Shown here: positions 47,503 to 57,879 of the stretch, piece by piece
Layout of the letters: each line of letters starts with the position of its first letter
Numbering within the stretch: position 1 is the first letter of the stretch
Origin: Neurospora intermedia
Lineage: Eukaryota; Ascomycota; Sordariomycetes; Sordariales; Sordariaceae
NCBI GenBank assembly: GCA_037102815.1
Contig: BTPP01000001.1
Span: forward strand, 2,815,001-2,879,000
DNA length: 64,000 nt
Direction: 5' to 3'
Notes under the pieces: model-generated
What the model was told of the DNA's origin: nothing
What the model saw: the letters and a program-made list of their open reading frames with translations, nothing else
Databases searched by the model: none
Made by a program: the position numbers and the translations under genes

Positions 47503-48035
47503 TTCTTGCTCTTTTTCGGGTCCAAGATTTCGTCCTTTATGAGTTCTATCCTGTCTCTGGTAACGGTGACAACTTCGTTGTGCGTTTGATTTGAGATGGT
47601 TTCCCTTTCACGAGGGAACGAACAGCAGCGGGTGAACAAAAGGTATGATGAATGAAGTCACATGGATATCGATGTGTAGTTAGTTGTCGAATTGGCGTTG
47701 AAAGTTCTGCCGCCTGCGAGTGAAGCTGCATTGCCCCGCTTTTATGGATTTTCTCAATCCATGATTGGCTAGAACTATAACAGATTTTTGGCCCGTCCCC
47801 TGAAAAGCACAGAGGTCGCAAACAGGCGTACAACATCACTGCTTTAGAAAAGTGCAACATCTCACTGAGTGGTTTGGAGGTCGAGGAACACGGCTTATTG
47901 GATATCTATTACCGCACATCTTCCTCAACAGCTGTGGCCTACAGCTGATTGCGAGCCGGGTCGACTCCAAGCACCTTGGAGCCAAGTGGTCCGTAGCGGC
48001 ACCTTTTGCACCGGCCTCGTCTTTTCATCTCAAGG
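47503..48035. other. Divergent spacer between RRP36 and the NIF-domain gene
   Basis: Contains both promoters. No other feature recognised. The downstream reading frame is open from about 48006 but has its first ATG at 48036. Confidence 0.5.
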
Positions 48036-48446
48036 ATGATGATGAACAAATTACGAATATTCAACACACCAGGTCGCTTTCGTCTCACAAAGGACTGGCA
48101 ACTATTGCCAACTACACCATTATTGCCTTACTTGCCTCGCAATAATCATCTCAACGCAACCAAACCCTTCTTGTCCAGCCAACCTTTGACGAGGTGCATT
48201 CATACGGCTGAAGACAGTTTTGAGGCGGGTAAACTGTGCTCTGCGTTTGGCGTACAACACCTGGCTGAGAAGGGAACCGCTCAATCAAACGAGACATCGC
48301 CAGGCCCCTCAGAACCATCTCACCAGGCGGCTGGAGAACAGGACAGGGTGGATTTCGCTGGAAAGGTTCAAAGGGACAGAAAAACCGGGGACGAAAAGCA
48401 GGAGCAAAGGAGGTGTCAAAGGCTAGGTCAGCAACAGGACAAACCA

Positions 48447-48477
<31 letters not shown>

Positions 48478-48594
48478 CTCAAGGCGATCTCAAGGCACAA
48501 ACACGGCAAACGGTGGACCAAATGGATCCCAATCACTTCGGCTACCAGCCGGGTTACCCGCCAATATGGCAGGGGGAGTTTGTTCAGCAGCAGC

Positions 48595-48639
<45 letters not shown>

Positions 48640-49982
48640 ACCAATATCAAAACCAACAGCACTATCCCCAGCAAGAGCAATATGGCATGGGATATGCGCC
48701 GCCCCCAAATATGGGCTATGGCTTCGTCCCTCCTACTCATTTCAACGCCTTCGCCCCAGGAATGACCATACCGCATTGGCAACAACCTCTACCACCGTTC
48801 TACTCGGGATCAGGAACACGAAGTTACCACACCAACACCAACACCAACAACAGGCCCCAAGTCTCTCAGCCCACTGATTACTATCGCTCCAGGAGTCCCG
48901 GACCCTACTCACGAGGAAGACAATACAGCAATAGCAATAACAACAACACCTACGCCAACAACACACACCCAGACTTTTATCGCCCCAGGAGTCCTGGACC
49001 TTACTCACGAGGAGGAAGACGAGGACAGTACAACAACAACAACAATAACAATCACCGTGACCATACCCAGCAACAGCAAATACCGCCCACCTCCAGGCCC
49101 TCTCATCCCCCCAAGCTCAACAAGAAGGCCAAAGCCCGTGAAGCAGCCGCCCGCGAAGCCTTAGCCCAAGCCCAAGCCCAACGCACCACCACCACCATGA
49201 TGCCCGCATCATCCTCTTTCATCCCGCAACCGCAAGGAGGCACCCCGCGAGAAGCCAGGGACCCCATCGTGCCCCCCTCGCGCGCCTCCGGCGGCGTCCC
49301 CGAGCCCAGCCATGCCTACAAGATACGAGCCTCCTTCCTCGCTCGCGAGGTCCCCCAGCCGCGTCCGGTTCTGGTGGTGATCGACCTGAACGGCACGCTC
49401 TTGCACCGGCCCAGCCGCAAGCGGCCCTCCAAATTCGTCGAGCGGCCCTTTGCCAGGGACTTTTTGAAATATTGCATCGACACGTTCAAGGTGGTGATCT
49501 GGTCCAGCGCCCGGCCGCAGAACGTGGAGATGATGTGTCAACAGCTGTTGACGGAGGAGCAGTTGGGCAAAGTGGTGGCGATCTGGGCACGGGACAAGTT
49601 CGGGTTGACGCAGGCGGACTTTAACACGCGCGTGCAATGCTACAAGCGGTTGACGATGCTATGGCAGGATCCGACGGTGGCGGCGTCAAACCCGGAGGGA
49701 GAGCCGTGGAATCAGGGCAATACGGTGTTGATTGACGACAGTGCGGAGAAGGCGAGGAGCGAGCCGTATAACTGCATTACGCTGCCGGAATTTGTGGGAG
49801 ATTTGAATGAGAAGCCGGAGGTGCTCCCGATGGTGCGTGAATATCTTGACGTTCTAGCCCACCAGGCGGACATCAGCACTTATATCCGGGTGAAACCATT
49901 CAACATCAGCGAGGATAGCAGCGGGGCTGTAACTGGAGACGAGGGCGTTGCTCTCGCTTCTACTCCAGCTGCGGCTCAATAA
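48036..49982 (+). CDS. FCP1/NIF-domain HAD phosphatase-like protein with Gln/Asn-rich N-terminus
   Basis: Single exon, 648 residues from the first of three consecutive ATGs (48036, 48039, 48042). The first 60 residues are basic and hydrophobic; a mitochondrial presequence is possible. Residues about 115-440 are low complexity: CAA/CAG-coded Gln runs (about 48441-48475 and 48586-48640), Tyr/Pro/Asn-rich repeats and two near copies of a YRSRSPGPYSRG unit. The C-terminal 200 residues form an FCP1 homology domain with VVIDLNGTLLHRP, FKVVIWSSARPQNV, and VLIDDSAEKA. The first HAD motif is DLNGT rather than DxDxT, so the acid/base Asp is Asn, which may lower phosphatase activity. Substrates are unknown; RNA-polymerase tail phosphatases and Tim50-like proteins share this domain. 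Confidence 0.8.
48586..48640 (+). repeat. CAA/CAG tract encoding poly-Gln
   Basis: A run of CAG and CAA codons, mostly CAA, encoding about eighteen Gln in the NIF-domain protein. Confidence 0.9.
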
Positions 49983-50402
49983 AAATGTTCAGGATAGAGC
50001 ATAGGGAATCATGAGATGGGAGTTCTCGGTTGGACATGATCATACCCGGTAGACTAGACTGGTTACAGCGAACACGACTTTGGAATGAGGATAACTTTCA
50101 AGAAACATGCATAATTCACCACAGTTGAATGTGCATTTACAGGAAAGGAATAGCAATTGGCCATGAAAACAACTTTTATCGGAGATTTCGACAGGTTACT
50201 AGCATCTACTGAAGACTCATTCATCGGCGACGACTATCCATCAGCGAGCGATACACATGAGCTCATGAGAAAAAGGGGCAGAAACGGCTTGTCCTTTGAA
50301 ACCCATCAATATTTGTTCATCAAGTCATCATAAAATCCCGTAGTCTAGTAAACTCCTGTTGGTATAACCTCCTTCCTTAAATTAATTTGTTCGTGGTATC
50401 GT
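49983..50402. other. Convergent spacer between the NIF-domain and eEF1B-gamma genes
   Basis: 3' regions of both genes; no other feature recognised. Confidence 0.6.
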
Positions 50403-52050
50403 TTATTTGAAGACCTTGCCGGAGGCGTGGGGGTACTCCTTGCCGTTGACAAGGGCGGGCTTGTCCCAGGACCACTCAGCCTCGACGAAAGCGCGATCCT
50501 CAGGGTTCTGGGGGTCAAGCTTGGTGAACTCGTAGCTCTCATAGTCGGGAGCGACGTCGAAGACGGGCTTCCAGTCATCGCCACGGATGACGAAGGCACC
50601 CTGAATGACGGAGTCGTTGTTGGTGCCGTAGACGGAGGCGCAGCCGAAGAGGTACTTGCGAGAAGCCTCAAGACGGTTGTTGAAGCCACCAATCAAGTTG
50701 TTGGACATGAAGGTGAGGGTGAGCTCATCGTTGTACTTGTAGTTGACCTTCCAGATGGAGTACTCAGTGAAGGGAACGTTCTCCCAGAACCACTTGAGGG
50801 CCTCGGGGGTGTCAACGTTGGAGTACTGGCGCTTCCACTCGTCGAGGGGGAAAGAGGCACGGGGAAGGGCCTCAAGGGGGTGCTTGGGCTTGGGGGCCTC
50901 AGCGGGCTCCTCAGCGGCAGCGGCGGGAGCAGCAGCGGGCTTAGGGGCGGCGGGCTTGGGGGCCTCAGCCTTCTTGGGGGCGACGTTGGTCAACTTGGGG
51001 GTATCAAGGAGAGCGAAGGGAGGAGCAACGGCCGAGTAGATGGGCTGGTTGTAGACAGTGGTGTACCAACGGGTGACGTTGGGGTACTGCTCGCGCCAGG
51101 CCTTGTCGAAGAAGAACTCGAAGCCGCGGGCAATGATGCCAGTGGCGAAGAGATCGGCAAGGGTGATGCGCTCGCCAACAAGGAAGGTGTTGTTCTTGAG
51201 GTGGGCCTCGGCGACAGAGATGGCCTTGAGGGCAGTAGCCTGAGCGTCCTCAACAGCCTTCTTGTTGTAGGGAGCCTTGCCGAGGAGAGGGCGGTACCAG
51301 GCAGCAAGAGGAGGAAGGACCTCGGTGTTGAAGAAAGAGAGCCACTTCAGGATGGAGGCATAGCTGAACCACGCGTTAGCAACTTGATTGCACAGGTTTG
51401 GATGCTCGATCATAAAACTTACTCCTGCTTGGTCTTGCCGAGGAGAGTGGTCTTCTCGTTCTGGGAAGCGACTGTTGTCCGTTAGCCATGACTGTCCATC
51501 AAGATACGTGGCAATTGCAAGAGGACAAAGAGTGAGTTCGACAATCAGAAGTTAGAACCAAGTCAACACCGTATTTCAGATAGGGATAACTGTTTGAAAA
51601 ATGTCTCGGTCATCAGGTCGAAGGGGCAAGGGGTTGTGCGCTAGCACATCAGAGGATATCTGGCGCAGAGTTGATGCGTGTTTCAAAGTGCGGGGCAGGG
51701 CAGTCTTGCTTGACGCCCAACATATTCTGTCAACGTACCATAGATGGCGATGGCGATGCACTCGAAGAGAGTGTAGCCGTCGGCACCGACGAAGGTGGGG
51801 ACCTTGCCGAGGGGGTTGACCTTCTTGTACTCCTCGATGGCAGCCTCAAGGTCGACCTTGATAACCTCGAGGTCGAGGTTGTTGGCCTTCGCGACAGCCA
51901 AGATGGCCGTGGAGCGGGGGTTCGCCTAGTGAGCAGAATCTGTTAGAATGTCGGCGCTCGTCCGCAGGCGCCCGCCGTGTCAAGACGAGCGCCGCAATCT
52001 GTGAATTCTGCTCATCTTACCTCGTAGGTGTAAAGCTTTCCGAAGGCCAT
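50403..52050 (-). CDS. Translation elongation factor 1B gamma subunit
   Basis: A scaffold subunit of the eEF1B exchange complex in the cytosol. Four exons: 52050-52021, 51925-51739, 51471-51423 and 51363-50403, giving 408 residues. It begins MAFGKLYTYE. The N-terminal half is a glutathione-transferase fold (thioredoxin part NPLGKVPTFVGADGYTLFE, then helical KTKQDYASILKWLSFFNTEV). An Ala/Pro/Lys-rich linker (residues about 215-250) is followed by the conserved EF1G domain (FPLDEWKRQYSNVDTPEALKWFWENV... to PHASGKVFK). Intron 4 is only 59 bases and uses a TTGCTAACG branch just before its acceptor. Strong C-ending codon bias fits high expression and creates a long antisense open frame that is not a gene. 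Head-to-head with a mitochondrial ribosomal protein gene. Confidence 0.96.
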
Positions 52051-52910
52051 CTTTGATAATTTGATCAATGATGAGGAAAGATGGGTTTGGGAAGAAGAGG
52101 GGTGACGGGGAAGCAAATAAAAAGGGATCTGTGCGATGGATGATGTGGATGGGAAGACACAGAGGAAATTTTATCTGTGGTGGGGCATGCGTGCGGCCAC
52201 ACGGCAGTGGCGGGGAAATTGCCTGGCTGCTGAGCCTGCATCCCGTTCTGGCAGCTGGGTTGCTTCCCCTCACATCAGAACCTCGCAGCGCTGGAACTCG
52301 ACAGAATGCGTGAGAGAGCTCAGTCAGTACCTTAACCGCCCGCCGGCCCGTTGGCGGCTGTGGAAGGCTGCCCCCCCAGATGGGATTCCATTGAGATGGT
52401 CTGCTTTCGGCCAGTGATTCACAGTTCCGCTGTCTGTGCTTTCAGTTCCCTCGTGCCATGCCTTGTTGGCTGCCAGGCTTCCAGCCCAGGGAAAATGGTG
52501 CCGCTTGATTGCCGGGCGTCTCGTCTTATCTGCCTGCCGGCCGGGATGGTCCCCCTGTCGGGGCCGGGTGCGTGGAGGGGAAGGTAGCCCAGGTGACGGG
52601 AGCCCAGGCGAGGTGAGTGCGGTGCTCGAGTGGGAAGCATGTGTGGGTGGTCCGAGCTCCCATTTTCCGCTTGCCGGGTGGAAAAATCCTCTTGCGAATT
52701 GTTCCGCCGCGGGACGGCCCACGACGCGCAGACGGGACCCGGAGTCCGGACCTGATTGACCATTGCCCGCGCTGGACCTGCCCTCGCCCCCGACAGCCCC
52801 AAAGATACCCATCGGCGAGCCGACCGCACCTCGACCCCGATCCCACTCCTCTCCCGATCCAGTAGCCCTCGGGGCCCGATAATGTACGAGAGGTGAACAG
52901 CCGCTTATGA
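52051..52910. other. Divergent promoter region of eEF1B-gamma and uS9m genes
   Basis: 860 bases with no supported gene. It serves two translation genes, one cytosolic and one mitochondrial. Open frames inside are GC-biased shadows. Confidence 0.5.
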
Positions 52911-53985
52911 ATGATGGCATCTCTTAGACACAGCATTACCAATGCTCTTCGGAGCTCCCGCCAGGGCTGTTCCAAGTCGGCGCAATGGCAGTCGCTTGAC
53001 CAGCAATTCGGCGCTTTGCGCATCAGCTCGAGGTCCCTGTCCACCCACACCCACGACCAGAACCCGAATGTAGATGGCCAATTCATCGCCGCCCCTGCGC
53101 TCAGCATAGACAACTTCAAACTCCATCCCTATGCCCGTGCCGTCCCCGTGTCGCCCTCGTACTTCACCCGGACGCCCCGGTTCTACGACAACTACCTTTC
53201 CCTAGAAAAGCTCATGGAGGAGTACGAGGACCTTCCTGTCATCCCCGCGACCGCCGTCGAGCGCGTGGCCTGGAAGACGCTCGAAGATATCAGGAAAGAG
53301 CTCGGCGAGCAGGTCAAGGCATCCGAGTTCGCAAGGTGTCTGGCTCTCGTCAAACGGCTCAACTCGATCCACCCCGACCTTAAGCCACAAGAGATCAAGG
53401 ATGTGCTCGACAGCTTCAGGCGCAACGTGCAGCCCTTTACAAATGTCGCCAAGCCGATCCCGATCGACCAGTTTGGCCGTGCTTGTGGAGTCGGCAAGAG
53501 AAAGGCCTCGAGTGCTCGGGCCTTCGTGGTGGAGGGTACCGGCGAGGTTCTGGTCAACGGCAAGACCTTGGCCGAGTACTTTGGGCGGGTTCACGATCGT
53601 GAGAGCGCTGTTTGGGCTTTGCGCGCAACAAATCGCATCGACAAGTACAACGTCTGGGTCAAGGTGGAGGGTGGTGGTACCACGGGTCAGGCGGAGGCCA
53701 TCACGCTGGCTATCGCAAAGGCCTTGCTGGCTCACGAGCCTGCTTTGAAGCCGGCATTAAGAAGGGGTAAGCTTCGCACTACATCACACACGTCTTGGCT
53801 TTCTATGATTGTGCCTCGCCATACGGGCTTTCGCGGTATGGTAGGTAGGGATGATGCACCTTTGCTAACGAGTCCCTCTTTCTCTTATTGTAGCCGGATG
53901 TGTCACACGCGACCCGAGGAAGGTCGAAAGAAAGAAGCACGGCCATGTCAAGGCCAGAAAGATGCCTACCTGGGTCAAGAGATAA
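52911..53985 (+). CDS. mrps9: Mitochondrial small ribosomal subunit protein uS9m
   Basis: Exon 1 52911-53766, intron 53767-53893, exon 2 53894-53985; 315 residues. The start is the first of two adjacent ATG codons. A Ser/Arg-rich presequence precedes a fungal N-terminal extension of about 180 residues. The uS9 core begins at [36 protein letters not shown] and continues through [20 protein letters not shown]. Exon 2 supplies the end, [32 protein letters not shown]; the basic final Lys-Arg is the family's P-site-contacting tail. Size and layout match yeast Mrps9. Confidence 0.95.
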
Positions 53986-55823
53986 TCGTCCTCCTGCTAC
54001 AGTTTGTGGTATCATTGGATGGGTTTCGTTTTTTTGGGAGCATTGTGGATATGCTGCCTCAGTTTCGGTTTATGCACGAACGACCAGTCAAATGGAGCGA
54101 TGCTTTTTTCCCCACCAGCGCAGCATCACAGCTCCTTTCTTTCTGGGAAGCATTTTCTCTCATGTGCGTACTCTGTATGTGGATATGCATGTGAGTGTCC
54201 GTCTCGCTTGGGGCCTCGCCTGGGCCTACATACCAAGTTCAGCACAGGTCGATCTCAGGCAAGCACGCGTGTACTTGTACAGGAAGGGTTCAACAAACCG
54301 TGTCAGGGGGGCCGGCACGACCTTGTTGTGTGTGTATAATACAATTTATGTGTGTGCCAGGGGGTTACAATGGTTCTTTTGCTATGGAAAAAAAAAGGTA
54401 TGCAAACCGATTCGACGCCCGGCCTCTTCGACCGGCATCACTGCAACTTTGACATGGGTTTTGTTTGTGATGGGTTGACTGATTCGTGCGACTACAAGTC
54501 ATGAACCATCCGGGGGGTTACATCCAATGTGTAAGAGGTATGCCGAACAACTCCCATCTCACAGATTAGGTGGGAACGATACGCACTGCAAGGCACACGT
54601 GGGTTAGCCGCGCTGTCAGAACCACGTTTTCTGAACTTCAGATTCCGGTCCGGTGGCGGCAGAGTGCACTCCGTGTAAAGCATCCTCGCCCGAGGGCCCT
54701 GGGGACTGTAAGGATTCTATAAGATGGTGTTTGATAACCATGGCATGCTTTATTATTGTCCCAAGTCCCACAATTCTCGTTCTTCCTGGCCCGCAATGAG
54801 GTCGCAACATGTAGTCAGAGGTCCATACCAGTGCTCACGTCCACGTTCATATATAAGCGGCCTAGTATGAGCTGGTCGAGGGTATGCTCCCGTTGACCTG
54901 GATTATTATGGCAAAATAGCCCAATTTGTGGATATGATTGATGCCAGATGAACGCATTGGGAGACTTCTGGCAGCTGATGAGTCTTATGTGGTCCCGTTT
55001 CGTCTGAAATCGCTACTTGATGGTGTCGATACATAACGATGGTTTTATGGAAGCTGCACAATATTTCTGCAATATGACGGGAGAGGTTGAGGATGAAGTC
55101 GTCAACAACCGGTCCACAGACACACACACACTTGGCTGTCGTCATCTATTGGGTTGCTGTCAAGGACAAACATGCTTCTAGAAGCTGTTTCGAAGTTGAA
55201 TGTGACATATTAGGGGTTTTATCTTTTCCAATGACATTTTTAAGTGGACAATTTGTTTCTTGTCTAACTGTCATTGAGCATACAATCCAAGAGTTTTTGT
55301 TTCTCCTTATATATGCAAAAGTCAGGATCGCAATTTTGTCCGTTTTGATGACATGCTCAACAGCAATCCTGATCACCCCATTATGTAGACTGATGAATCT
55401 ACGCTACCTACACAAAGACGTAACTTACACACACCAAGTCTTTAGTGACCCCGCTACGCCGCAAGGTAAAGGATGAAAAGTGCGAAGAAATTATGAATCG
55501 CTGGAGTCATTCGTGATACTGTTTTAGAGGGCCAAAAGGCTTTTAGGAGTTTAAACGCGTAACCAAAGGCTTGGGCAACGGAGGAAATGAGGGTTGTTTC
55601 GTGATCCGTCATGCGAATGGCCGCTGTCCTGTAGGATCAAGTCCAGTCCTGTGAGCGCGTTCGCTATCAATCTCCCATATTCGGGATGCAGCTGGGTTTT
55701 GAATTTGGATTTGACGTTTGATGCTCTTGATGCTCGAGAGTAACTAGCACCATGACATGAGAGACTGGGGAGTTGGGGTATCCATTTAGTAACTTAAACT
55801 ACACTACCGCTATTTTTCTTTCG
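53986..55823. other. Gene-free stretch left of the repeat boundary
   Basis: Open frames are present (for example 55087-55476, 129 codons) but lack recognisable domains, codon bias or splice context. Base composition is ordinary, without RIP features. The right end carries a hairpin (55767-55784 with 55827-55846). Confidence 0.5.
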
Positions 55824-56060
55824 ATTTGGATACCCCTTAGCTCCCCCCTTAGCGGGCTCGGCAGGCCACCATACCCGATCTAGGTTCGTGAGGGAGCGCC
55901 CTACAGCTGGCAGCCCCCTGTACACACCTTGTGCCAGGTGTGGCCACGTTCACATACCCACTCTAAGCGTCCAGAGGTTACAGCGGGCTTGCAGATGGCT
56001 TGCAGTTGGGCGCCAGCTTAACTGTAAGAAGCTTAGCCTCCCCCCTAAGGGTATCCAAAT
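55824..56060. mobile_element. 237-bp segment with terminal inverted repeats (MITE-like)
   Basis: The left end reads ATTTGGATACCCCTTAG and the right end is CTAAGGGTATCCAAAT, its reverse complement apart from one extra C. Poly-C runs (CTCCCCCC) lie just inside both ends. The inside is not RIP-mutated and has an open frame running out to 56142 with a CARC Cys pair. No clear target-site duplication was seen, so the transposon reading is tentative. Confidence 0.45.
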
Positions 56061-56138
56061 AGACCCGGATAAAGCGACTGTGCGCGATTCCAAACAGCCT
56101 GTGTGGGCCAAGGCACATGTCACCTCCAGCAACCCAAA

Positions 56139-56181
56139 TTAGTAGTTAGGGTTAGTAGTTAGGGTTAGGCGTTAGGGTTAG
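56139..56181 (+). repeat. 13-bp tandem repeat with telomere-like units
   Basis: Two perfect TTAGTAGTTAGGG units and one TTAGGCGTTAGGG, followed by TTAG. Every unit contains the TTAGGG telomere hexamer, but the period is 13, not 6. Confidence 0.85.
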
Positions 56182-56194
56182 TTCCGGGGGTGTA

Positions 56195-56215
56195 GGGGGC
56201 CGGCGAGAGGCCCCC
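56195..56215. other. GC-rich hairpin
   Basis: GGGGGCC and GGCCCCC form a perfect 7-bp stem around a 7-base loop, followed four bases on by TATAAATAAAA. Confidence 0.6.
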
Positions 56216-56443
56216 GCGTATAAATAAAAGTTCAATACTTTGAAAAAAGGTGGTTTTGAGCTCTTATTATCATTATAAAGACAATAACATATGGTAGTAA
56301 CCTTAGTAGTAATTGCGGTCGCGAAGTACACGCAATGCTAATACCAAACTTAGGGTCTTAGCTGTTAGAGCCAGCAATTTATATAGCCCCACACAGGCTA
56401 TATAGAATCGAGCACAGTCGCTTTATCTAGGTCGATCCAAATC

Positions 56444-56676
56444 TGTTACGGGGCGCGAGTAAGCACTAAGCTAAGACTTTAATTATTGTGCGAGGGACAG
56501 GAAGAGAATCCTATGCGCGCACGAGAACTATGTAGGGCACGCTGTGGACCCAGTATACGGACCACAGCACGTGTGCACGTGACTACTGTACTGTACCTAG
56601 ATAGCTGCAAGCTAGCTGTATTACTATAGTGTAGCACCTATCTATATACAGGAATATGGTAGTAATGCCTGTAACA
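56444..56676 (-). repeat. 3' long terminal repeat
   Basis: On the minus strand it starts TGTTACAGG and ends GCCCCGTAACA, a TG...CA structure with TGTTAC/GTAACA inverted ends; 233 bases. A purine-rich tract abuts its 5' side. CpA and TpG are common here, unlike in the internal region. Confidence 0.85.
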
Positions 56677-56688
56677 CTACCCTCCTCC
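56677..56688 (-). other. Polypurine tract
   Basis: On the minus strand GGAGGAGGGTAG stands directly before the LTR start TGTTACAGG, the expected place for plus-strand priming. Confidence 0.75.
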
Positions 56689-57000
56689 AAAACGAAGCTC
56701 CCTTCGAAGAAATCCGTTATTATTAATAAAGTAGGCCTTCCCGACCTTCCCGTAGCTGCGTCCAATTAGGTGCCGGCAAAACTTTTGCTAAGATAGGAAG
56801 TTGTTTAGTACCCGCCAGTGTTTTAACTCCCGTTTAGGGGTAGAATACTAGCTAAAACATTGCCAAATCCGACCCTTTTCCCGTAAGAGCTATTATTACC
56901 CTCAATAATCTATTTGTAAGCTAGAAACTAGTCTAATTAATATATATAGAGAACCTTAACGACTTTTACTATTATTAACCCTACCGGGGGTGCTATAGGG

Positions 57001-57098
57001 ACGCCCGTAGTATAGCGGTTTGCGTAGGACGCCTGTAGCCGCTATTAGTGTAAGTATTAGAGAATTTGCGCGTTCAACTCCCTACTTATAACTTATTT
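57001..57098 (+). other. tRNA-like sequence inside the retrotransposon
   Basis: TAGTATAGCGG at about 57008 fits an A box, CGCCTGTAGCC looks like an anticodon region, and GCGTTCAACTC resembles a B box, followed by a T6 run at about 57097. Acceptor stems do not pair, so this is at best a degraded relic. Confidence 0.3.
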
Positions 57099-57879
57099 TT
57101 TCTTTAAACGCTCAATTATTATACTACTAATCCGTAAAGACTCTCAGATTCCTCTCATCTTCAAATCTTAGTGTTGCTACGTGGTTAGTATTGCTATGTG
57201 GGGCCATTCTAGGGAATAGGAGATGTAAGACCGCCGTAAGACGTACTATTTTTCGGTACTATTAACGGTTGCTCTACAAAAGGGTATACTATAAGGCATT
57301 CGACTAGGGTGCGCGGAATAAGTCGAGCTAAACTCCTTTTTTTTTTTTTTGGAGCTTCTGCCACCCTAGTCTTTTAATTTTTATTATTTACTATTTAGTC
57401 TTATATTCCGCCGTACCGGTTGGTTCAAGGTCGGCTCCGGCAGTAGTCGCCCTAGCGGCGCCAGTGCATTGTCGGGGGACACCTGGGGGTTCTCGGATGG
57501 GGACTTCTTTACTTTCTACTATACTTTGAATCCTTTCTTGAAAATTAGGTGAGGAGGGCTTAGTTTAGGGCGAGTATTATAAAACTCCTAAACTAATTCG
57601 TTACAACCTTCCAAATTTACTGCCGGTTACTAATTAGGGGGGTAATAAATCTATTATATTTAATAATACTAGTTGCTCCCTACCTTCTGGTAGTCTAATA
57701 AGGTTTCGAATTCCTAACGTCGTTCCTCGATAAAGTTATCGGTCCTAGTAACAATTATCCCCTTATTAGCTTTAATATTTATAATTAAATCGGACTACCC
57801 TAGTAGGCCTTCTATATAAGGCTTAATTCTCGAGACGTTGACTATATGGGTAACCTTCATATTTGTCGGTAGGGACAGC

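Noticed and set aside
50427-51485. 352-codon antisense open frame over eEF1B-gamma
   Set aside because: Same codon-bias shadow; it also reads across the real gene's introns.
55087-55476. 129-codon open frame with a hydrophobic middle
   Set aside because: No family resemblance or codon bias; likely random in AT-rich spacer.
56139-56181. True chromosome end or a fragment of 5S rRNA
   Set aside because: The repeat period is 13, only three units exist and sequence continues for 8 kb, so it is not a telomere. A 5S gene has a similar TTAGTAGTTGGG stretch, but no other 5S sequence is present around it.
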